Part shown: in pieces, positions 1-10,900 of the stretch
How positions within the stretch are numbered: position 1 is the stretch's first letter
Layout of the letters: the number at the start of each line of letters is the position of its first letter
NCBI GenBank assembly: GCA_028015205.1
Contig: CM051519.1
Coordinates: 82,977,539 to 83,041,538 of the forward strand
Direction of reading: 5' to 3'
Length of the DNA stretch: 64,000 bases
Source of the DNA: Mytilisepta virgata
Taxonomy: Eukaryota; Mollusca; Bivalvia; Mytilida; Mytilidae
Made by a program: the position numbers and the translations under genes
Notes under the pieces: generated by a model
What the model was told of the DNA's origin: nothing
Database searches by the model: none
The model's input: the letters and a program-made list of their open reading frames with translations, nothing else

Positions 1-1199
1 GACTGAAAATAGTTGATGTATACAAATACATTTATACACCTAAATTGTCACGTTATCAAAAGACATCAAGAGAAACATTTCGCTTGTCCATTCTGTAGGA
101 TTATAACCCTTTATAATATGAATTCCTCAATACAATGCTTCCATACGTTTTTACATAACAAACGTAATGTAAAATTTAGTAAGAGATACAATACGTATGT
201 TATTCTTCTAAGCAGATTGTAAATTGTAAATTTATCAAGCATTAAGGTTTGTTAGGAGATCGAGGGAGACTGAAATTTGAAACGTCAGAGACAAATGCAC
301 AATACTTTTGTTTTATATAATCCTTGTTACAGATTCCGTACTAGAAACCGAGGTAATACAATATTTTGTCTTTTCTGGCATATTTGTAACCATTTATCTT
401 TCATTCTTACCTTGGACTGGTACCTTGGACTGGTCTAGCGCTTGTCTATTTCTTTAATACAGCAGGGTACGCTACAGATCAATCTACATAAATTCTAGGC
501 AATATTCCTTAATGTTACTAATATCTACTATACTGTCAGAAACCGTGAAACCCTTCTAAACCAACCAGCCTCAGTACACTGAACACTATTAGTTAATTTA
601 CAATTTCTTTAAAATTGAACCTCAGTATTTTGGCAACGCGGCATTTTGTTTTGGCCCCAGTGGAGGTCGGTTTACATGAGTTTCACTGTTTTTATTTTCT
701 GCTCTGAATTCATTATAGAAAAGTTTTTTTCTGTTCTAGTTCCAAACAATTCTTATATTAACTTACTTTACCTATATAATGAGAATAAAATATGTGATAT
801 GTTGACAAGAACAGTAACTAATGCTTCAGAATTTTTTCGATATAAAGCTTTCAAGACAAGGTAAGGCCATCCAACAACATAAAGCCAGAGAAAGAGATTT
901 CTTTTATAATGGTAACACATTTGTCTCTTTGCATGGGATTGCAGATATAACACTAAACACTCTGTTATATGTCACTTTATTTGGATTTGAATAATAACAA
1001 GAATTACCAATAACACATTAGATTAATTTCAATAGAAAAATAGATATTTAAAACAATTAGCAGCATTTTCGACATTAGATTATTTTTGTCACTTTTGGTT
1101 CATAACTATTGAATTTAATTTCTTTTCTGTAACCTAAAAATGACAAATGCCTAAGGAGCAATCAAAAACACAAAAAAAAACAAATCCATTGGACAGACT
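1..1199. other. No supported gene; probable intron or upstream DNA
   Basis: I see no convincing exon or repeat end here. The stretch precedes the D8C exon at 1691, so it is probably an intron of that gene. The missing first half of the D8C domain and the signal peptide should lie upstream, possibly outside the window. Confidence 0.4.
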
Positions 1200-1665
1200 A
1201 ACCCGGGAAGACAAATGAACAACCACAAGCACAACAAATAAACACAGAAAACTAAAAAAAAACGATGAAAAACACGAACTCCTATAAAAACCAGGGGTGA
1301 ATCTAGGTGCTCCGGAAGGGTAAGCAGTTCCTGCTTCGTATACGGCACCTGTCGTGAAGTTCAACAAAGTCAATCCTGGGGAAGTCACCAATCGGCGGAG
1401 GCACATGAAAGGTTACGACAGTGGGAACAGGTCCAACATCATCTTAGATATTGGAATACTGTAATGGTCAATCAATTCGTGATGACGACCGTAAAATTTC
1501 CTAAGTGATGAAATCAACTTATCCCTGATAAAACCCTGGTTAAGAAGCTTTTGTGACAGCAGTAATCCTCTTTGTCGAAAGTCAGGGTAACTCACACATG
1601 CCCTTGAAAATCAGATAAGCTGAGAAACCTAGACGCCATATGCAGGCGATGCTGGTATATAAATA
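1200..1665 (-). mobile_element. Penelope-like retroelement, 3' fragment
   Basis: The minus strand encodes the C-terminal part of a Penelope-type reverse transcriptase. It includes an AYGV-x-x-SQLI-type stretch (with a stop) and, at 1595-1413, the segment ending LRKFYGRHHELIDHY. Below it is a 3' tail with GGAGCACC, also found in the second copy at 3300-3340. The fragment lacks the catalytic domain. It lies just upstream of the D8C exon, so it is an intronic insertion. Confidence 0.75.
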
Positions 1666-1690
1666 ACACTACTGTCACCTTTTAATGCAG

Positions 1691-1913
1691 GGTCCTGCAT
1701 GCGGCGTTCGTGTTCCAATTCATGTCGAGTATCCCTATGGTCTTCCAAGAATCAATGAGACCGTCGAAGGCTTTCTATGTGGCTCACATCAGATTGAAGG
1801 AAAGTGGGATTGTTGTGTTCTTAGAAGAAGCATACCAGTCAAAAACTGTGGTGAATTTTTTGTTTACCGATTAGTCCAACAGGATAGGTGTAATGTTGGA
1901 TACTGCATAATAC
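1691..1913 (+). CDS. Exon: D8C domain, C-terminal half
   Basis: The acceptor is TTTTAATGCAG before GGT; the donor is GTGAGT at 1914. The exon is 223 nt, starts on a codon boundary and ends after one base of a codon. It encodes ACGVRVP, then a cysteine pair (WDCCVL), then IPVKNCGEFFVYRL and CNVGYC. This is the conserved D8C pattern. The usual first part (C-x-x-Y and GWYRF) would be in the previous exon. Confidence 0.85.
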
Positions 1914-4900
1914 GTGAGTATTTTTGCCAGGGTTAAGTGAGTTTTTATATTGAAATTTATGATAATAGAATTCTAGCTTGTTTTCCTAACTACTACTCAT
2001 CTTGTTGTAATATTTGTTTGCCTAAACGTAACGAAAGTAACTGTATGTCAAATAGAAGACTCAGATTAATTTTGTCTATTATGTCATGAAATTTTAATAT
2101 ATAACTAGTGTGCTTAGTGGCATATGCTAGGATAACATTTTCATAATATTGAACTGCCAGACTTTTCTTGGTTAAATATTTCTGCATGCATTAGTCCTGG
2201 GACTAATACTAATTATTAGTCCCAGATTAGTCTGATAGCAATGGTATCCGAATGAGAGTCTTGTTTCAACTGCAGGCTACAATGATGAAATAGAGCCTTT
2301 CACAGCAAAGACAGGAGAATCTATAAGCCCTTCCGATTATATGACGCATGATTGTAACCCATTCTCATCCACTAACCCTGAACGTACGTCACATGAACAT
2401 TTTAACCAATTAAAACACCCTATCAACATTCGAGACACAACCTCAGAATTGGAAGGTAAACAAGTTATATGAACGTAAATTATTAGAATTCGCGTCAAAG
2501 CACTGAAAACATAGGTAATATTAACTTTTTTCTTATTTTGGTTATGTATTATAAGGAGTTTTAATCGAAATGCAACTTTTTATGATTTTTTAGAGAAATG
2601 TGTTAAAATAACAATCCAAATATACTAATATTAGATATAGTAAATTTATACTATGCTGTATACGACGCATTTCAAGTTACCTCTCATCAACAGCATTAAA
2701 ACAGAAACAAATGTCAAGAAACATAAAACGGTAGTACAATAATGGAAAAAATAAAGGAAAGCATATTTTACATTTTATACATTTCAAAGACGAAAGTATC
2801 TGCTTTCCATTTCAGGCATTGAACAAAACTGATAATTCGTAATTCAAAGAAAATCTCGCATCTTGTAATCAAAATTGTTATCATGAAATACTTGAACTGT
2901 ATCAAAAACTACGTTAGTTTTGTATGTTTACTTTTATAGATCAGTGTGATGAAGGTTACCTCCCCTGCAGGGACAACAAGGGCTGTTACCTAAATACCAC
3001 TAGATGTGATGATGAGTTTGACTGTGGCGACTACTCAGATGAAATGGATTGTCAAGGTTTGTTTAAAAGTTAAAGCGCTATTAAAAAAGTGAACTTTGAG
3101 AATAAAAAAACAAAAATTCTAATTACTGCAGCTATTAGAGTAAAGTCAAGAAATACCAAAGGGATATTCGAAGGAGAGAAAAATCGTAACAACTGACAAA
3201 CTCCGGAGAACAACGAGGACAAGACCAAAACAATACATGCACTACAATTAAAAACTAAAAACATATGAACAATACGGACCCCACCAAAAAACCGGGGGTA
3301 GACTCAGGTGCTCCGGAAGAGTAAGCAGTCTCTGCTTCCTGCAGGACACCCGCCATGTTGTCCATGTCAAATCCGATATGCGGAAGGGATGATATCAATG
3401 GAACAGGTCCATTTTCATTTGAGAAACGGTTTTTTCATACCTGTCAACCAAGTCATGATGACGCCCATAAAACTTTAATAAGGATGACTTCAGCTTAGGA
3501 GCAACGTACCCCTGTCTGAGCAACTTTTCTGTCAGAAGCCGGGCAATGTATATGTCACAAGCTCTGGAATAACGTATGAGTTGTGAAATATATACTCCAT
3601 ACGCCGGCGCTTCTGGAATATTGCCGCTCAAAAATGGGAAGTTGACGATTGGAAAGTCAAAGTCATCCCGCTTGTCGTAAAGTTTTGTATTCAACCTTCC
3701 TCTGGTGTCAATTTCGAGGTGAAGGTCAAGATAAGATGCAGACTTGGCAGTGTCTGTTGTATCCTTAATTTCGAGCTCATTGGGATAGATGAGATGTAAG
3801 AAATTCCCAAAGCGTCAATTTTGAGTGATAAGACATCATTACTAGCGGAAGCTGAAATTAAAGGTACGGGCTAATTTCTTCTGTCTTTCCTTAAGAAGCC
3901 CGTCAAGGAAGTCTGCCTCATATGAGTAAAGGAACAAGTCGGCCAGTAGTGGCGCACAATTAGTACCCATAGGAATGACAATTGTCTGTTGGAAAACACG
4001 TCCACCAAATTGAACAAATATGTTGTCGATCAAAAATTCAATCATCAGGACAATTTCGTCCTCTGTATATTTTTTGTTAGATTTAGAGTGGTTTTTAACA
4101 AAGTATGATTTATCTCTACCAATGACAAGGTATGTGTATCTGTTGTTGCCATTTTTATTTTGAAAGCATCGATGGATTAGATCTTTCAACTTCTCCTTCA
4201 GTTGTGAATGAGGAATGTGGTATAGAGGGTAGAGAAATCAAATGTTTTTATGCTGTTACAGACTGAAATGGACCGAGATCGTAAAATATCCTTTAAGTCT
4301 TTGGAGTTCTTTAATATCCACATTTGATTGCTACCACTTCTTGAATAGCTTGTCTCACAATAACTTTGGAGGCCCGTTTGACAGCTGTTAAAATAGAAGT
4401 TAGAAGTTGAGACAATGGTTTGGTGGAACACTTGGCAGATCCAGCTATAAAGCGTTGTTTGTATGGACACATATGTAACTTGGGTATCCAATACAAGGTA
4501 GGAAGATCAAGATCATCATCTTTGATGGAAATACCAAATGACGACAAAACTGATTTATGATTGTCGGTTATTTCTTCCTTTGAAAGTGTAGCAGCGTTAT
4601 AGGTAGGGTTGCTAAGTGAACTAGCAATCCCTAGTTCATTAATCAAGCACTGAATATAGTAGCTTTTGCGTACAAAAACGATGTTATTAGGGGCCTTGTC
4701 TGCAGGAACAATAACATATTTGTCATGAATTGCGGACAGTGTCTTTGCAGCATCGGGGTTTCTGAAGACTGATGTTCCTTTTTCTCTCATAGACCTTCTA
4801 AGTTTATCAATTCGGACTTGTATCAACGATCTCACAGCTTTAATCTACTCTGAAAGTGAACCTAGTGGCTCTTGTTCACGTTTGGTCCATTTTCTGGCAT

Positions 4901-7900
4901 AGTCCTCCACAGCATCCAGCAGTAGTTTGAAATTATATTTCCAATTCATGGATGAGAAATACTGTATACATCGTTTGCTTTAAAATTTACTGTTACAAAA
5001 TTATTAACGTTTTTTATTTCCGAAACAGATTTCGTTTATCATTTCATTTTTTTTTCTAGAAAAAGTCTGTGGTTAGAATGTCATATTCCAACAAACGCGA
5101 CAATTATTTATTTGATACTATTCCGGAAATCTTTTATAGTACAACTTTTTCCTAAACTTTTCAATAAAAATTCTAAATTTAACTTTGGAATTTGTTGATC
5201 TGTTAAAACAAATCTATCAATTTTTCTTTCGAAATTTGCATTTCAAACCTTGCTAAAAATAATTTGCGTAAAAAGCATGTAAATCAAGCACGCATCCATC
5301 GTATTTCAATGATTGAAACTTTTAGTCAAACTAAAAAGGTTTTTCTTTGTTGTAACTTAATGTAAGACTCAATAATTACCCAGCAGGTGCTTAGGGTGGT
5401 GCTGTTTAGCTTTCTAGTTACATTTGAATCTACTCTTCAAAAGTTTCGGCTTTCAACTTTTGAGACTTGAGTGAAACTGGTAATATAACAATATATTTAT
5501 ATTTGTAGTTTAAAATTGGTATCATAGAATATGTTATTACTTATTACTATATCGACTGACCAGTAGGAACAAGAACATACGTAGTTAAGGAGTTGAGATG
5601 GCATACGTTTTCATGATATTTAACAAATAATGATAAAAATTAATCGGAAGCCATAAACCCAAAGAGGAAATTAAAGTAGAGGCCCCCCAGGAGCCTATAT
5701 CGCTCACCTGGCCTATGTCCATCTTGACTGGCAGCCTGGAACATTGCTGTCAAGCCAACTGGCTCACTGGTTTTAAACAAAAAGACCTTTCAGTGATTTT
5801 TCCCATTAGGTCTTATGTTAAACTATGTTCGGCTGTGACGGCCATTTTGGATGACGGGTGGGGTCATCGGATATACTTCTGAAAGAGGACCAATTAAGGA
5901 CCATTGAAGATCTTTAAGTAAATTTCCCACAGGGTACTATGTTTAACTATGTTCGGCTCTGGCGGCCATTTTGGATGGTGGGCGTTGTCATCGGATACAA
6001 TTCTGAAGGAGGACAACCCAAAGACCATTGCTGCTAATTTGTGTTCCAATTGGCCCAGTGGTTTCAGTCAAGAAGATTTTTAAGTAAATTTTCAATAGGG
6101 TCCTATGTTAAACTATGTCCGGCTCTGGTGGCCATCTTGGATGACGGGCAGGGTCATCGGATATAATTCTGAAAGAGGACCACCTAAGGACCATTGCTGC
6201 TAAGTTTTGTCCCAATTGGCAAAGGGATTTCGGACAAGAAGATCTTTCTGTAACTTTCCCAGAAGGTAATATGTTAAACTGTGTTCGGCTCCAGCGGCCA
6301 TCTTGGATGACGGGTGGGATCATTGGATATAATTCTAATAGAGGACCACCTAAGGGCCATTGCTGCAAAGTTGTGTTCCAATTGGTCCGGTGGTTTCAGA
6401 CAAGAAGCTCTTTATGTAAATTTCCTGTAGCGTCCTATGTTAAACTATTTTCCGCTCTGACGGCCATCTTTGATGACTGGCCGGGTCATCGGAAACAATT
6501 CTGAACTAGAGGCTTAGAGGGCTGAGCCTGTATCGGTCACCTGGCAGAAACAAGAATTGCCCATGGCGGCCATGTTTGTCGCATGATCTGGATAAAATGA
6601 GAAAAAAAATAACAATCCAAAGATAGTAATATTAGATATAGTAAATTTATACTATGCTGTATACGACGCATTTCAAGGAGTTACCTCTCATCAGCAGCAT
6701 TAAAACCGAAACATTTGGAAGACCAAAAACCAAACTTATATTAAACAAGAAGTACTCAACCAAAAATACCGAAATAGGAATCCAAATTTCAGCTAAGGAG
6801 ATCTACCATGTGCAATACAAGGAATGAACCCTTAGTATTTCTATTATTTTTGAATTTTGCTAAATACTGGTAATTTCTGTAACAAATCAATGAATAATCA
6901 TGTCAGACAAGTCTGACGACTGGGTTTGCGAATACCCTCGGGGACCCAGGGTCCACCAGCAGAGGCATCATCCCAGGAGTTTCAAAATAACAATCCAAAG
7001 ATAGTAATATTAGATATAGTAAATTTATACTATGCTGTATACGACGCATTTCAAGGAGTTACCTCTCATCAGCAGCATTAAAACCGAAACATTTGGAAGA
7101 CCAAAAACCAAACTTATATTAAACAAGAAGTACTCAACCAAAAATACCGAAATAGGAATCCAAATTTCAGCTAAGGAGATCTACCATGTGCAATACAAGG
7201 AATGAACCCTTAGTATTTCTATTATTTTTGAAAACTTTGTAAAAACCTCCCACATATGCTTCTTGTCCGGTTTAATTCATCTTTTAGCTAAATACAATGT
7301 TTTCGGCTTTAAGAAAAGCCCCTATTAGCAATGGGGTTGCACAATACTATGTATTGTAACAGCGTAAATAAATGCAAATGTTTTGGAAATAACTTACATG
7401 AGTTCGGAATTTACTTAAGATCTTCTCAGAATAATGGCTTCAAATATGAAATTTTATGTAATTCTGTAAAATCGCTCTATTTTTTATTATAAGACATTGA
7501 ATTTGTATTGGCCCCTCAAGAATACTGTGGATTTCAATTGAATTCCAAGGCGCTACACCATTAATCCAAAAACTGGATTTGACAACAGCGTCATAATTAA
7601 AGTGTTGTTTCTGTGATATAGAAGTCCTATTTCGTTGAAGACCAGATAAAAATATTACTGTAAAATTTGGAAATCATTGCCATGTTTTTATTATTGCGAA
7701 AAATGCGATAAGGTTGTTATCGCAATAATTTAAACTTGCATTTTGAATTTGTTATATGAATGAAGCGGGATTTTTCTCAATATCGCGAAAATTAAAACCG
7801 CATTTTGGTCTAAAATGACAAAATCGCAATAATAAATGCACGCAATAATTTCTGAATTTACAGTATCTAAAGTTGTTTAATTTGTTGTTATGTTGTTACT

Positions 7901-10900
7901 GAAAACTAATAAAATAAACAATTTCAGACATAGTTTATTCAGAGCAAGGATTTAAATAGTAAATAGTCCACTATTTAAATCCTTGTTCAGGGTAAGAAAA
8001 ATGAACAATAAAGGCTTCATAATTTGTTTATCTCTTGAACTATTTGAGGCTGTATAATATTAGCTTATAACAGATTTGCGATGATTGTTTAAAATAATTC
8101 TCTTTCAGTCGTTCAACCATGTCCAGAGGGTACATTAAAATGCCCTAATGGTTACTGTATTGTCCGAGGACGAGAACGGTGCGACCAGACAAATTCAGAA
8201 AATACTCATAGTACAACTTCAGGTACAGTATTATGATTTTTAAGAACGATTTAACCACATATAGATTCCCTTTGCACGTGTTGTATTTTAACGATCCGTA
8301 TTTTATTTTAGAATATGTGTATCCCTCGGGATCCATTACAAATGCATGCATATGAATTAAAATCAAGTCTGAACATCTTTTGCTTGACCAGCGTTAGAAA
8401 TCGTTTTATTCCGCATCCTGATCGTCAAACTTGCTGTCATAAGGTCATCACAGACGCACAATTTATTTCAATTGATTGAAATAATGTAAATGTACATTTC
8501 TACATGTTTTGATCTACATTTAAATGTGTAGTGTGTTTTCATACTGACCATGTTGACATACATTATGAATAACTTATCTTTGTCATGCATATCCTGAACT
8601 GTTGAATGGTTGGTAGATGTATTTATTTATTTACATTACAGCCCAAGTAGTACAACGTATCAATGTTACAGAACGTCCAACGTTGCTAACACCGCGGACA
8701 TATACTTTCCTAATTCGTGGAAGTGACAGAAAGGATGGAGTCAGTGCAGTGTCTACTCATGTTCCTACTGTCCGTTCAACAGAAACAGAGACAAACTTGA
8801 CTTTTCCCATGGAATTAGGTGTAAATTCCTCTTCGCTCTGGGAATATAATGTGTCCCCAATACCTGCACTGACAAAATTAACAGCAACCATAACAACATC
8901 TTCTGTGGAAAAATCACATTTAATCACTGCTGTTGACTCTGTAGAAAATCAGTCTCATTTTACACGACATGTGTCTTCTTTTTCAACAAAAGACTTAACG
9001 GGAAGTCAAAATTATCATTTTTCATCTGCCAACAATAGAGTATCAAATTTTACAGAATCTCAGTCCGTATATCACGTGACTTTGTCTTCGTTACAAACTT
9101 CAATGAATTCTGAGAATATCATTCAAACATCAACAAAGAGTCTACCTTCTTTCACAGACGCATCATTATCTTCAGAACATAGCACAAGAAAACTACAAGA
9201 ACCACTTGAAATCCCTTCACTTCAGTTACACAGTTACGCAGTTTCCAGAATTGTTTCGAGCCGCATGAATAGTTCAACGCAAGTCTTTGAAAATGTAGTT
9301 CCTAGCCATCATCTAGAATCTGATAAAATAACCACAACTGTTGTGCAAAATTCAGAGTTTTCAATACCTCTTTACACCAGTGAATCATTGTCTTCGAATG
9401 ACATTTTAGCATCAGGAAGTAGCAGTGTGTATCCGTCATCTGTTACTTCAGATCTTTCATTTTCATTTATGTCCGATTTTCAAGATAATGTCAACAGCAC
9501 AAGCGCTTTAAGAATATCGACTGATACTATAAAAACGTCTGTATTTTCAGATATATCAGATAGTATTTTTACTGTCATGTCAACAAAATATAGTAGCAAA
9601 CTTTTATTCTCTCCCTCCTTTTCATCGTCATCTGCATTCTCACTAGAAACAGTTAAAACGTTTGTATCTTCAAGATATTCAGGTAGCTTAGATGATATAC
9701 TCAGTTCAAGTTTAGTTGCCTCCAAAACAATGCCAGATCCTATTTCAAGTTTGACATTGGATTATACGCCTTCTATCATGTACAATACAACAATACCGGA
9801 AGTGATTCCACCTAACCCAGACATCTTTACGGATAATCTGAATTTATTTATAGTGGTAATTGTGATTAGCACTGTCATTGTTTTATCGATTCTTTTAATA
9901 TGTTTTTGCATTAAACAAAGAGAACAGACCAGGAGTTGGTCTTGTCGACAAGAGCAATATTACGCCAAAGTAAGTACATGTATTCAGGTCTATTCAGATA
10001 GATAACAGAGTAAGAACTAAATTAATTGCCTTGACAAATCAAAAAAGCATATAACACTGTATAAATATCGAGAAAAGAATAATGAAGCATTTATATTTTC
10101 AAGAAAAAAGTCCTGGCATATACCAGTTTTTGCCGTTTACATTGTGTCAGATTCTTGAGAATTTCCGCGACTAAATAGTAAATACTGGGAAAATCATCAA
10201 AAGTTCCAATTATTGTCGAGTTGTAGCCATACATTGTTTTACTGGTCAATCGTCTAAAAGATTCAATAAATTATGAATTTTCAAAGTATTTATATCCAAC
10301 GTTGATGTGTACGCTACTTATAGTAGTTGTGTATGCACAAAATAATCTGCTTAAAAACCCGCCTTTGTAGTTTTTCGAAAATGAAAATAATTGTAAAATA
10401 TATTGAACGATATAGATAGCCCAGATATTAACAGAATTACTTATAAGAACAACGTGAAAATCTAAAAATCTGGTCTTAAGGATAAATATGGCATCCCCAA
10501 TAAAACCATACCTTTCACAACGTAATTAGAAATGTCATGAGAATAAAGAATATATAGAGTTTACACCCATATGTCCTTTATATACCGATAAACGCAATTC
10601 TTTATTTGGTGACTTAACCTGGCTAATTTGTAAAATCTGAAGAATGGAAAAAATGAAAAGTTATTTAAAGATTTTTTTAAATATAAGAAGAAATAAAATA
10701 TGTTCCTCGTGTTTAAAAATAGGATGTAATGAGAATCACACACACCGACCTTGTTTATATATATTTTATCACTACTGACTTTGTACATTTATGCATGCTA
10801 TATTATGGTATTGTTCACCATTTACATAGAGAATACGATCTAACTTTGATCCATTTGACTTTATCTGAGTATATTTTACTATGCTAAACTAAACTATGAT

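Larger units (their letters stand above)
6608..7232 (-). repeat. Tandem Penelope-type terminal repeats (378-bp period)
   Basis: About 248 bp at 6608-6854 recurs at 6986-7232 with no difference that I can see by eye, a 378-bp offset. The 131 bp between carry, on the minus strand, CTGCTGGTGGACC and CCCCGAGGGTAT, the start signature of Penelope-like pseudo-LTRs in molluscs (from memory of the family). Each copy contains a hammerhead ribozyme. The arrangement fits tandem pseudo-LTRs or a retrozyme-like dimer. The near identity suggests recent duplication or conversion. Confidence 0.8.

Noticed and set aside
331..351. A tiny exon between TTGTTACAG and GTAATA upstream of the D8C exon
   Set aside because: Only about 20 nt, and it encodes nothing that resembles the missing half of the D8C domain.
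6270..6504. 77-residue plus-strand frame
   Set aside because: It lies wholly in diverged units of the GCTCACCTGG-family repeat.
9480..9725. 81-residue minus-strand frame
   Set aside because: It is the antisense of the Ser/Thr-rich exon.
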